A stretch of 28,531 nt of DNA from NCBI GenBank assembly GCA_023436175.1, contig JAEZKE010000034.1, positions 1-28,531 of the forward strand, in the 5' to 3' direction. Position numbers and translations under genes: made by a program. Of the stretch, positions 1 to 5,187 are shown piece by piece (within the stretch, counting starts at the first letter, position 1; each line of letters begins with the position of its first letter). The DNA comes from Methanobacteriota archaeon. Its GTDB lineage: Archaea > Methanobacteriota > Methanobacteria > Methanobacteriales > Methanobacteriaceae. The notes below the pieces were generated by a model, which did no database searches, was not told where the DNA came from, and saw nothing but the letters and a program-made list of their open reading frames with translations.

Positions 1-737
1 TTACACCAGGCCAATGGCTAGAAATAGGCAAACCTGAAACTCTTAATTATTTCCTATTCCGAAGTAAACCATTGAAACACAAAGATTTCAACCCAGAAAT
101 GCCATTTTTAGACTTTATTGACCAGTACGATCGTGTCGAAAGAATATACTACGGATCTGAAGAACCTGCATCCTCAAAAGAAGGGGAAAAATCTAAAAAG
201 ATTTATGAGATGTCACAAATTGAACTTAAGGACAAAATACCATTTCAACCTTCATACAGGTTCATGACTGTAGCATATCAAATTGCAGATGGAGATATAA
301 AAAAGGTCTTTGAAATACTCAAAAAGAATTCACAGCTTCCAGAAAACATGGATAATGTGGGCTTTGAGAACTTAGGTGAAGAGGATCTTAAAAATCTTGA
401 AATGAGGATGGATCACGTTAAAAACTGGCTTGTTACATATGCACCAGAATTTGTGAAATTCAGTGTTATGAAAAAGATTCCTAAATTACCTCTGGGTGAA
501 GACCAGACAGAATTCCTGCTCAAGCTTGCAGATCTTCTTGAAGAGAAGGAATACACCGCAGAAGAACTACATGACGAGATGTACAATCTTCTCACTGAAT
601 TAGACATGAAACCTCAAAAAGCATTCCAGGCCATTTATAAAATTATAATTGGTAAAAAGCAAGGCCCAAGAGCAGCTTCATTTGTCTTATCCCTTGACAC
701 AGATTTCGTCGTTAAAAGATTTAGAAAAGAAGCCTAA
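1..737 (+). CDS. lysS: Lysyl-tRNA synthetase, class I (C-terminal part)
   Basis: The frame is open from base 3, so the gene enters from the left and only about its last 244 codons are present. The first visible residues (TPGQWLEIGKPETLNYFLFR, then a Phe-Asp-Tyr-rich stretch ending in YDRVERIYYG) match the part of class I LysRS just after the KMSKS region, followed by the all-helical anticodon-binding C-terminal domain. The enzyme charges tRNA-Lys in the cytoplasm. Class I LysRS is typical of archaea and unrelated to the class II enzyme of most bacteria. The HIGH and KMSKS motifs lie outside the window. The stop TAA at 735-737 sits inside a 16-bp palindrome. TTG at 72 is not the real start because the homologous frame continues upstream. 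Confidence 0.9.
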   Translation, partial: TPGQWLEIGKPETLNYFLFRSKPLKHKDFNPEMPFLDFIDQYDRVERIYYGSEEPASSKEGEKSKKIYEMSQIELKDKIPFQPSYRFMTVAYQIADGDIKKVFEILKKNSQLPENMDNVGFENLGEEDLKNLEMRMDHVKNWLVTYAPEFVKFSVMKKIPKLPLGEDQTEFLLKLADLLEEKEYTAEELHDEMYNLLTELDMKPQKAFQAIYKIIIGKKQGPRAASFVLSLDTDFVVKRFRKEA

Positions 738-749
738 TCCTAGGATTAG
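734..749 (+). terminator. Palindrome over the lysS stop codon, probable terminator
   Basis: CTAATCCTAGGATTAG is a perfect 16-bp palindrome that includes the lysS stop codon. It is followed within 25 bases by a T-rich run (CTCTTTTTCTCTTTTATTTTT), which fits archaeal T-tract termination. Function is inferred from position only. Confidence 0.4.
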
Positions 750-1112
750 TTTCCTGTAAAACTAACCTCTTTTTCTCTTTTATTTTTAGATGTAAAAATA
801 TTTCTTAAATCAAAATTTATTTTAAAGTTAGGATTATATTTCGAAAATATACGTTAATATTAATAATTACACATAAAGACCAATTTTTTTCCTTAAATTA
901 ATTACTTACTTTCCTGAGAATTTGTTTTAATTTATTATCAGGCATTTATTAACTTATTTTCAAATAGTTACTGTACCATTATTAGGAGGTTATCCTCTAG
1001 TTTCCTAATAAAAATTCTTTAATCTGCGATTAAATTAGTTTTAAATCTTTCTTAAATTTGCTTTTTTTACAAAAATAAGGATAATTAGTAATTATTTTTC
1101 ATTTTAAATCAA
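738..1112. other. AT-rich intergenic region with a stem-loop at 980-1010
   Basis: No ORF with a Shine-Dalgarno site is visible here. The one clear structure is an inverted repeat, TATTAGGA (980-987) with TCCTAATA (1003-1010). Inside it a competing GAGG/CCTC pair (986-989 with 994-997) uses some of the same bases, so two alternative hairpins are possible. A T-containing run follows (AAAATTCTTT). The rest is AT-rich and resembles the spacers between the small genes downstream (TTTTCAAAATAG-type patches). Confidence 0.4.
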
Positions 1113-1140
1113 TATTAACAGAAAAACTTTTATTACATCA
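1113..1140 (+). promoter_or_regulatory. Array promoter 1 (BRE/TATA)
   Basis: ATATTAACAGAAAAACTTTTATTACATCA has the layout of an archaeal promoter: an A-rich BRE (AGAAAA) directly before a TATA-like TTTTATTA. The same sequence with few changes precedes the genes at 1929, 2685, 3737, 4376 and 5287. The centre of the TATA element is about 25 bases before the inverted repeat at 1157, so transcription should start at that repeat. Confidence 0.65.
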
Positions 1141-1156
1141 ACAACATACCACCTTC

Positions 1157-1189
1157 TTGTAATACAGATACAAGTTATTTGTATTACAA
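1157..1189 (+). promoter_or_regulatory. 5' leader hairpin of the peptide gene at 1232
   Basis: TTGTAATACAGATA and TATTTGTATTACAA form a 14-bp stem (one G-U pair) with the 5-nt loop CAAGT. It lies at the predicted mRNA 5' end. The core GTAATAC/GTATTAC recurs before four other genes in the array. A 5'-terminal hairpin may protect the mRNA or respond to a signal; both are inferences. Confidence 0.65.
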
Positions 1190-1231
1190 AATATCAGAAT
1201 GTATGCGTATAACATAACGGAGGTGAAAAAT

Positions 1232-1360
1232 ATGTTCGGTTTCGGCAGCAGCTTCCTATTCCCATTCGCTAGCACATTCCCATTCTTAGGCTTCCCATTC
1301 TTCCACCACTTCCCATTCTTTGGCGGCTTCCCATTCTGGGGTGGCGGCTGGGGTTGGTAA
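1232..1360 (+). CDS. Phe-Pro-Phe-rich small peptide, 42 aa
   Basis: This short gene has an excellent Shine-Dalgarno (GGAGGTGA, 1219-1226) five bases before ATG. The peptide starts MFGFGSSFLFPF and ends WGGGWGW. It has 15 Phe in 42 residues, repeated FPF units, His25-His26 and no Lys, Arg, Asp or Glu. Fourteen of 15 Phe codons are TTC, and Pro is always CCA, in AT-rich DNA, which suggests selection for high expression. There is no normal signal peptide, and Pro and Gly interrupt the hydrophobic stretches. I recognise no family. It is the first of eight small genes with a common promoter and leader design, and its nearest relative in style is the gene at 1929. The function is unknown; a membrane- or envelope-associated peptide is possible. 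Confidence 0.7.
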   Translation: MFGFGSSFLFPFASTFPFLGFPFFHHFPFFGGFPFWGGGWGW

Positions 1361-1819
1361 ACAGTTTATGACCCTATAAAAATAGTGACACTGAAATCAT
1401 TGCTTAACTATGTTTAACTAACGAAATATATAAATTTAAATTTACTCTTTTTTTATTTTATCAAAATGTAGATTATTAAGTGCTATTTTTAAAATTAAAT
1501 CACTAATTTTGAAAGAGTCCTTGACTTTTACAGTATGATATTCTTTCTATACTGCCCCATTTTTTTTAAAAATGATATGTATTTAATTACTATTTTCAGT
1601 TAATCTCTAATTCTACAAAATATACCTCTGTTCTTAAATAATATGCTTTCTTTCACTTTTATCCTTGTTTTTTCTCAAAAACAACACACAGATATTAAAC
1701 ATTTTTCAGTTAATTGCTAATTATGTTAAATATTATAATTTTTCTCGCTTTTCTTTCCTTTATTCTCTCAAAAACAACCCTTCCTTACTAAATATTTTTT
1801 AGTTAAATTGCAGTAGTAA
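1361..1819. other. Spacer with two 93-bp degenerate repeats
   Basis: No coding sequence is visible. The spacer is very AT-rich. It holds two related blocks in which the marker CTCAAAAACA occurs at 1674 and 1767, exactly 93 bases apart. Each is preceded by a pyrimidine tract and followed by an AT-rich ATTTTTCAGTTAAT-like segment. The second block runs directly into the promoter of the gene at 1929. The same pair, with the same 93-base period, occurs before the gene at 2685. Confidence 0.6.
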
Positions 1820-1847
1820 TATTAATAGAAAAATTTTTATTATATCA
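1820..1847 (+). promoter_or_regulatory. Array promoter 2 (BRE/TATA)
   Basis: ATTAATAGAAAAATTTTTATTATATCA is nearly identical to the promoters at 2574, 3638, 4278 and 5188. The TATA-like TTTTTATTA is centred near 1840, 25 bases before the hairpin at 1865. Confidence 0.7.
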
Positions 1848-1863
1848 GCGACATATCACCTTC

Positions 1864-1894
1864 TGTAATACAAAGATGAAAATTAAGTATTACA
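1864..1894 (+). promoter_or_regulatory. 5' leader hairpin of the peptide gene at 1929
   Basis: TGTAATAC (1864-1871) pairs with GTATTACA (1887-1894) across a 15-base loop. Core and spacing equal those before the genes at 1232 and 2685. It lies at the predicted transcription start. Confidence 0.65.
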
Positions 1895-1928
1895 ATTGTA
1901 TGCGTAAATTGAAAAGGAGGTGAAATAT

Positions 1929-2108
1929 ATGGTATTCTTAGGCGGAGGTCTTCTCTGGAACAACCCATTCATCTGGAACTTCCCACTCTTCTGGAACTTC
2001 CCACTCTTCTTCCATCACCCATTCTTCTTTGGTTTCCACCACTTAGGTATTAATACTTTCGGTCTCCATGGTTTCCACCATTTAGGAATCAACAGATTCG
2101 GGTTATAG
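1929..2108 (+). CDS. Aromatic His/Phe-rich peptide with internal repeats, 59 aa
   Basis: ATG at 1929 follows GGAGGTGA (1916-1923) by five bases. An in-frame GTG at 1920 is part of that Shine-Dalgarno and is not the start. The protein is built from two repeats. The first is IWNFPLF-WNFPLF-FHHPFFFGF; the second is a 12-13 residue unit, GFHHLGINTFGL then HGFHHLGINRFGL. It is rich in Phe, His, Trp, Gly and Leu, has one Arg and has no Asp, Glu or Lys. TTC dominates the Phe codons. The paired His residues could bind metal, but nothing proves it. No known family is recognised. The shared promoter and leader and the FPF/FPLF style tie it to the gene at 1232. Confidence 0.7.
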   Translation: MVFLGGGLLWNNPFIWNFPLFWNFPLFFHHPFFFGFHHLGINTFGLHGFHHLGINRFGL

Positions 2109-2120
2109 CAATAACAACTG

Positions 2121-2201
2121 GTTCTAACTGCAGATATTAACATTTAGAACAAATCCCAAATCAACTGCTTAAAATGACTATTTAAACCCAAAAGGTTTAA
2201 A
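2121..2201 (+). terminator. Two hairpins after the gene at 1929
   Basis: GTTCTAA (2121-2127) pairs with TTAGAAC (2144-2150). TTTAAACC (2181-2188) pairs with GGTTTAAA (2194-2201) across a 5-base loop. A T-rich stretch (TTTTACCCTTTTTTATTTTTTC) begins about 20 bases later. Together they probably mark the 3' end of the transcript. Confidence 0.4.
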
Positions 2202-2400
2202 CTAAATATTTGAAATGCAAAATTTTACCCTTTTTTATTTTTTCAAATTATAGAGTACTACCTGCTATTTTAAATTACTAACTTTTGAGAGTCCTTGATC
2301 TTTATTAAAATTAGAATCTTCATTCTATATTTTCTTCTATTTAGCCCCTAAATAATTAATTACTATTTTTCCGTTAATTATTCATTTTAGTAAATATTAG

Positions 2401-2578
2401 CTTTTTTTTCACTTTTTCCCTTGTTTTTTTCTCAAAAACAGTGTATCATTACTAGACAATTTTCAGTTAATTGTTACTTTTATTAAATAATATATTTTTT
2501 TTCGCTTTTTCCCTTGTTTTTTTCTCAAAAACAGTACATCATTACTAAACGATTTTTAGTTAAATTGCGATAGTAATA
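2401..2578. repeat. Two tandem 93-bp repeats upstream of the gene at 2685
   Basis: The block with CACTTTTTCCCTTG and CTCAAAAACAGT starts at about 2401. It is repeated, as CGCTTTTTCCCTTG and CTCAAAAACAGT, 93 bases later (CTCAAAAACA at 2431 and 2524). The two copies are highly similar along their length and end at the promoter. The rest of the 2202-2573 spacer is AT-rich with no visible gene. Single or pairwise versions occur before the genes at 1929, 3737 and 5287, with CTCAAAA about 65-70 bases before TATA each time. Confidence 0.7.
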
Positions 2579-2603
2579 CTAATAGAAAAATTTTTATTAT
2601 ATA
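2574..2603 (+). promoter_or_regulatory. Array promoter 3 (BRE/TATA)
   Basis: ACTAATAGAAAAATTTTTAT then TATATAATCA repeats the array promoter. TATA is centred near 2597, 24 bases before the hairpin at 2621. It probably also serves the genes at 2928 and 3234, which lack a clear copy of their own. Confidence 0.65.
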
Positions 2604-2620
2604 ATCAACATATCAGTTGT

Positions 2621-2651
2621 TGTAATACAAAAATAGAATTTAGGTATTACA
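2621..2651 (+). promoter_or_regulatory. 5' leader hairpin of the peptide gene at 2685
   Basis: TGTAATAC (2621-2628) pairs with GTATTACA (2644-2651) with a 15-base loop, as in the leaders of the genes at 1232 and 1929. The following ATGTACGCAAA matches the post-hairpin sequence of the other leaders. Confidence 0.65.
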
Positions 2652-2684
2652 TTATGTACGCAAAACAATAAGGAGGTGAAACGT

Positions 2685-2777
2685 ATGTTAGTACTGCTCT
2701 ACATCAAGATCATAATAATCAAAATCTTAATCCTCAAAGCTTTCCTATTCCCACACTTCCTCTGCGGATGGTTCTAA
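2685..2777 (+). CDS. Hydrophobic K-x4-K-x4-K peptide, 30 aa
   Basis: ATG lies five bases after GGAGGTGA (2672-2679). The peptide begins MLVLLYIKIIIIKILILK and ends FLFPHFLCGWF. Lys8, Lys13 and Lys18 are spaced exactly five apart in an otherwise Ile/Leu/Val sequence, and there are no acidic residues. It could form one short membrane helix or an amphipathic, membrane-active helix. It resembles bacterial type I toxin peptides and cationic antimicrobial peptides in size and style, but no homology is claimed. From its sixth codon on, the gene is identical to the gene at 2928. It is the first member of a probable 2685-2928-3234 unit. Confidence 0.65.
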   Translation: MLVLLYIKIIIIKILILKAFLFPHFLCGWF

Positions 2778-2830
2778 TCACGCTATAAACACTGCTTACA
2801 AACTAAAATTGTTGTAATAGATACTAACTA

Positions 2831-2862
2831 AACCTCAAATACTTTAAACAGTATTTAGAGTT
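2831..2862 (+). other. Stem-loop between the genes at 2685 and 2928
   Basis: AACCTCAAATACT pairs with AGTATTTAGAGTT with minor mismatches around a TTAAAC loop. It ends only 10 bases before the GTAATAC hairpin at 2872. It may be a transcript end or processing structure; there is no strong T-tract. Confidence 0.35.
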
Positions 2863-2871
2863 CAATTTTAG

Positions 2872-2892
2872 GTAATACGGATATTGTATTAC
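2872..2892 (+). promoter_or_regulatory. Leader hairpin of the peptide gene at 2928
   Basis: GTAATAC and GTATTAC form a perfect 7-bp stem with a 7-base loop (GGATATT). Unlike the leaders of the genes at 1232, 1929 and 2685, no good BRE/TATA lies 25 bases upstream, so the hairpin may sit inside a longer mRNA and mark a processing site. Confidence 0.55.
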
Positions 2893-2927
2893 ATTACATG
2901 TACAAATAAATAAGGAGGTGAAAAAGT

Positions 2928-3017
2928 ATGTTTTTAGTCGCCATTAAGATCATAATAATCAAAATCTTAATCCTCAAAGCTTTCCTATTCCCACACTTCC
3001 TCTGCGGATGGTTCTAA
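2928..3017 (+). CDS. Hydrophobic K-x4-K-x4-K peptide, 29 aa
   Basis: ATG follows GGAGGTGA (2914-2921) by six bases. The peptide begins MFLVAIKIIIIKILILK and ends FPHFLCGWF. Lys7, Lys12 and Lys17 keep the five-residue spacing. It differs from the product of the gene at 2685 only in its first residues; the rest is identical at the DNA level. It has one predicted membrane-spanning or membrane-lying helix, no acidic residues and one Cys near the end. No known family is recognised. It has its own GTAATAC hairpin but no obvious TATA, so read-through from the 2574 promoter is likely. Confidence 0.6.
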   Translation: MFLVAIKIIIIKILILKAFLFPHFLCGWF

Positions 3018-3134
3018 TCACTATTTCCTCACTTAGTCCATTAACTGTTCTAAACTCTCAAAACTCTTTTAGCTTTAAATGGTATTAATCATTGATATAA
3101 ACAAATTTACACACTAAAACCAAAAACTACCATA

Positions 3135-3165
3135 TACTAGTTAACTTAAACTGTTTTAACTAGTA
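3135..3165 (+). terminator. Hairpin with T-tract after the gene at 2928
   Basis: TACTAGTTAA (3135-3144) pairs perfectly with TTAACTAGTA (3156-3165). A T-rich run (TCTATTTCTATTTTTT) follows. This fits a terminator or attenuator between the genes at 2928 and 3234. Confidence 0.5.
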
Positions 3166-3182
3166 TCTATTTCTATTTTTTA

Positions 3183-3204
3183 GTAATACGAACATTTGTA
3201 TTAC
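3183..3204 (+). promoter_or_regulatory. Leader hairpin of the peptide gene at 3234
   Basis: GTAATAC (3183-3189) and GTATTAC (3198-3204) form a 7-bp stem with an 8-base loop. The sequence after it (ATGTACAAACAAATAAGGAGG) is nearly identical to the leader of the gene at 2928. Confidence 0.55.
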
Positions 3205-3233
3205 ATGTACAAACAAATAAGGAGGTGAAAAGT

Positions 3234-3317
3234 ATGCTATGGTTAGTTCTCCTCAAGCTCATACTCGTTAAGATCTTACTCCTAAAAGCACTCTTATTCA
3301 ATCTTATCTGGCTATAA
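3234..3317 (+). CDS. Hydrophobic K-x4-K-x4-K peptide, 27 aa
   Basis: ATG lies five bases after GGAGGTGA (3221-3228). The peptide begins MLWLVLLKLILVKILLLK and ends ALLFNLIWL. Lys8, Lys13 and Lys18 have the same spacing as in the genes at 2685 and 2928, although Ile is largely replaced by Leu and the tail differs. The keeping of Lys spacing while other residues drift suggests that the pattern matters and supports this as a real gene. It has no acidic residues. The function is unknown. The 3' flank shares segments (TTTCCTCACTTA, and AATTTACACACTAAAA) with the flank of the gene at 2928, so the whole unit was duplicated. Confidence 0.6.
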   Translation: MLWLVLLKLILVKILLLKALLFNLIWL

Positions 3318-3637
3318 TCTCCAAAAATATCTTATTTCCTCACTTATTATCCCCTGAATAATTATGATCAGTGACAGATACAATTTACACACTAAAATCA
3401 AAAATTGCTGAAAACACTAATTAAACCATAACAGTTTAACTGGATTTGAGATTCAAATTTTTTTCATTTACTTTTATTTTCAAAATAATAGGCAATTACT
3501 TACTATTTTTAAATTAATCCTTAATTTCACAAAATGAGTACATTTTATGGAATATTATATTTTATATAACATTTTGTCAATTTATTTTCTCAAAAACAGT
3601 GGATTAATATTTAACATTTTTAAGTTAATCTATAATT
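3318..3637. other. Spacer with terminator-like hairpin and an upstream repeat block
   Basis: ATTTGA (3444-3449) pairs with TCAAAT (3453-3458) and is followed by TTTTTTC, a likely terminator for the gene at 3234. Further on, a CTCAAAAACAGT block at 3589 is a single copy of the 93-bp repeat element, 65 bases before the next TATA. No gene is visible. Confidence 0.45.
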
Positions 3638-3666
3638 TAATACTAATAGAAAATTTTTTATTACAT
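3638..3666 (+). promoter_or_regulatory. Array promoter 4 (BRE/TATA), gene at 3737
   Basis: TTAATACTAATAGAAAATTTTTTATTACATCA matches the other array promoters almost base for base. TATA is centred near 3660, about 26 bases before the ACACAG/CTGTGT inverted repeat. Confidence 0.7.
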
Positions 3667-3686
3667 CAGTAACATAAAACGACGTA

Positions 3687-3708
3687 ACACAGACTTAAAA
3701 ACCTGTGT
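3687..3708 (+). promoter_or_regulatory. Leader hairpin of the gene at 3737
   Basis: ACACAG and CTGTGT pair across a 10-base loop at the predicted 5' end of the transcript. The stem sequence differs from the GTAATAC type but its position is the same. It is shared in variant form with the genes at 4376 and 5287, which also share ATATGCACGTGGAGGTGTAA. Confidence 0.5.
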
Positions 3709-3736
3709 CAAAATATGCACGTGGAGGTGTAATATA

Positions 3737-4039
3737 ATGATTAAAAAACTGGGCATTCTCCTTCTTGCTCTTATAGCAGCAGTAGGACTTTCAAGTGCTG
3801 TATCAGCACAGCCAATAGCCACATCTGTTGGATCTACCTATGGTGGTCACTACACTGGCCAGGGAGGTCACAACCCACTAATTAAGTACAGACACCGCTA
3901 CTTCCCACCATTCTACAGATTCCACCACAGATACCGCTATTTCCCACCTTATTATAGATTCCACCACAGACACCACTATTTCCCACCTTATTATAGATTC
4001 CACCACAGATACCACTTTCAACCATTTTACAGAAGATAA
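3737..4039 (+). CDS. Secreted His/Tyr/Arg-rich repeat protein, 100 aa
   Basis: ATG follows GGAGGTG (3723-3729). Residues 1-24 are a classical signal peptide: MIKKLG, a Leu/Ile/Ala core, then AVSA before QP, so signal peptidase I probably cuts after residue 24. The mature part opens with a Gly/His linker. It then has three perfect-length 13-residue repeats with the core YFPP(F/Y)YRFHHR and a partial fourth that ends FYRR. The mature sequence has about 11 Arg, one Lys, many His/Tyr and no Asp or Glu, so it is strongly basic. I recognise no family. It could be a cell-surface or pseudomurein-associated protein, a metal-binding His-rich protein or a cationic antimicrobial. The signal peptide resembles those encoded at 4376 and 5287. 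Confidence 0.75.
   Translation: MIKKLGILLLALIAAVGLSSAVSAQPIATSVGSTYGGHYTGQGGHNPLIKYRHRYFPPFYRFHHRYRYFPPYYRFHHRHHYFPPYYRFHHRYHFQPFYRR
3899..4036 (+). repeat. 39-bp tandem coding repeats
   Basis: Three 39-bp units (3899-3937, 3938-3976, 3977-4015) and a degenerate partial unit (4016-4036) lie inside the gene at 3737. Units 2 and 3 are nearly identical in DNA, which suggests recent slippage or unequal crossing-over. Confidence 0.85.
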
Positions 4040-4059
4040 ATAGAAAAACATCAACAAGT

Positions 4060-4080
4060 AAGTGGGAAACATTCCCACTT
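4060..4080 (+). terminator. Hairpin after the gene at 3737
   Basis: AAGTGGGAA and TTCCCACTT form a perfect 9-bp stem with a 3-base loop 20 bases after the stop codon. It is GC-richer than its surroundings, with TACTCCATTACTTTC after it. Confidence 0.6.
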
Positions 4081-4277
4081 TACTCCATTACTTTCAAAAA
4101 ATTAATTTTTAATTATTTTTCATCAATAATTTTAAAATTATATTTTATTTTGCCATATTTTCAAAAAGAATAAGTCTTTAATTAATATTTTCAAATTAAT
4201 ATTGATCATTCCATTATAATTTTTGCAGTATCTCACTTTTATCTTTTCAAAATATAGATGATCCCATCAATTATTTA

Positions 4278-4305
4278 ATACTAATAAAAAATTTTTTATT
4301 ACATC
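4278..4305 (+). promoter_or_regulatory. Array promoter 5 (BRE/TATA), gene at 4376
   Basis: AATACTAATAAAAAATTTTTTATTACATCACTAACATAA is the array promoter again. It is close to identical to the one at 3638, including the sequence between TATA and start site. Confidence 0.7.
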
Positions 4306-4323
4306 ACTAACATAAACACGACG

Positions 4324-4349
4324 TAACACAGACTTAAAAGCTTGTGTTA
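4324..4349 (+). promoter_or_regulatory. Leader hairpin of the gene at 4376
   Basis: TAACACA (4324-4330) pairs with TGTGTTA (4343-4349), one G-U pair can be added inside, and the loop is about 10 bases. It starts 26 bases from the TATA centre. Confidence 0.55.
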
Positions 4350-4375
4350 AATATATGCACGTGGAGGTGTAATAT

Positions 4376-4717
4376 ATGAAAAAAGAACTAGGCGTTCTCC
4401 TACTGATTTTTATAGCCACAGTAGGACTCTCAAGTGCGGTATCCGCCCAACCAGTTGCACAGACTGCACAAGGACCTGCCACATATGGCCATGGAGGTCA
4501 TGGAGCTGGTTTTTGGCATTGGACCGTAGTTAGAAGGTTTATTGTTAGAACACCGATAGCAGCTACTCTTTTTAGACTTAGAATGATATATCGACCACCC
4601 ATCTATAGGATTACAGCTACTCGATTAAGTTTCAATAGATATCTTGTAACTGTTTGGAGAAGATCATTCAGCCCAATTTACAGGGGTACAATGCGCCACC
4701 CAGGAATGCGCAGATAA
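4376..4717 (+). CDS. Secreted Arg-rich small protein, 113 aa
   Basis: ATG follows GGAGGTG (4363-4369) by six bases. Residues 1-24 are a signal peptide (MKKELG, hydrophobic core, AVSA before QP). The mature part starts QPVAQTAQGP, has a Gly/His linker (GHGGHGAG), and then a basic segment with about 15 Arg and no Lys, Asp or Glu. The C-terminal half alternates hydrophobic and Arg residues (for example YRPPIYRITATRL and RYLVTVWRR), which suggests beta strands. It is paralogous to the gene at 5287: the signal peptide DNA is almost identical, while the mature half has diverged except for an RFxVTVWRR-like core. No known family is recognised. The gene is monocistronic, with its own promoter and terminator. 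Confidence 0.75.
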   Translation: MKKELGVLLLIFIATVGLSSAVSAQPVAQTAQGPATYGHGGHGAGFWHWTVVRRFIVRTPIAATLFRLRMIYRPPIYRITATRLSFNRYLVTVWRRSFSPIYRGTMRHPGMRR

Positions 4718-4734
4718 ACCAACTAAAACATCAG

Positions 4735-4764
4735 GGGGTACAGAACTAAGTACCCCTCTCTTTT
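4735..4764 (+). terminator. Terminator of the gene at 4376
   Basis: GGGGTAC (4735-4741) pairs with GTACCCC (4750-4756) and is followed by TCTCTTTT. The gene at 5287 has a similar hairpin (GGGGTA/TACCCC), so the terminator is part of the duplicated unit. Confidence 0.7.
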
Positions 4765-4860
4765 AATAAATATAGAACTATTTTTAATTAAATTGCTAAT
4801 TTTAAAAAGACAATTTCATTAAAAATGCTATGAATACTCTTTTTTAAATATATAACTGTG

Positions 4861-4935
4861 GATATATACTCAAATAACTTAACTGAGTTTTCTACGTTTT
4901 ATACCGCCGTATATATCTTAAAAAGTACTTTTTAA
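4861..4935. other. Cluster of inverted repeats in the spacer
   Basis: GATATATAC (4861-4869) and GTATATATC (4909-4917) form a perfect 9-bp inverted repeat. Inside it ACTCA/TGAGT can pair. Directly after it, TTAAAAAGTACTTTTTAA (4918-4935) is a perfect 18-bp palindrome. No ORF is present. It could be a small RNA or a protein-binding site. Confidence 0.4.
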
Positions 4936-5187
4936 AAGAGAAATTACTCATTAATTAATAATTTTTTACCTTTAAAATGTATACACCCCTTAATTATAAC
5001 TTTTCTTCCTTAACTTATTCTTTATTTCTCAAAAAGTATGTAATTACTAATTATTTTTGAGTCAACTGCTAATTTCACAAAATATGTACCCATTGTTTAA
5101 ATAATATAATTTTTCTAATATTTTTTCCCTTTATTTTCTCAAAAGTGACTATTCCTTACTAAACATTTTTCATTTAAACCACAATAT
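4936..5187. repeat. Two degenerate upstream repeat blocks before the gene at 5287
   Basis: The CTCAAAA marker of the upstream repeat element occurs at 5028 and 5138. The second copy is about 65 bases before TATA, the same distance as at the other array genes. Spacing here is 110 rather than 93 bases. The region is otherwise AT-rich with no visible gene. Confidence 0.5.

Larger units (their letters stand above)
2706..3021 (+). repeat. 76-bp perfect direct repeat (2706-2781 and 2946-3021)
   Basis: The two copies are identical over 76 bases, 240 bases apart. They cover the last two thirds of the genes at 2685 and 2928, their stop codons and four bases beyond. The flanks differ much more. This points to recent duplication or gene conversion. 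Confidence 0.85.

Noticed and set aside
1920..1928. GTG at 1920 as start of the gene at 1929
   Set aside because: The GTG is part of the GGAGGTGA Shine-Dalgarno; the other array genes start at ATG five to seven bases after this site.
1646..2578. 93-bp repeats as a CRISPR array
   Set aside because: The repeats are long, degenerate and adjacent, with no short constant repeat plus unique spacers, and no cas genes are present.
1159..3204. GTAATAC/GTATTAC dyads as simple dimeric operators
   Set aside because: The loop varies from 7 to 15 bases, which shifts half-sites by a non-integral helical turn; an RNA stem explains the data better, although DNA binding is not excluded.
3878..4078. 66-codon - strand ORF with VSVVESIIRWE repeats
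   Set aside because: It is the mirror of the 39-bp coding repeats of the gene at 3737, has no Shine-Dalgarno, and the + strand gene has a promoter and signal peptide.
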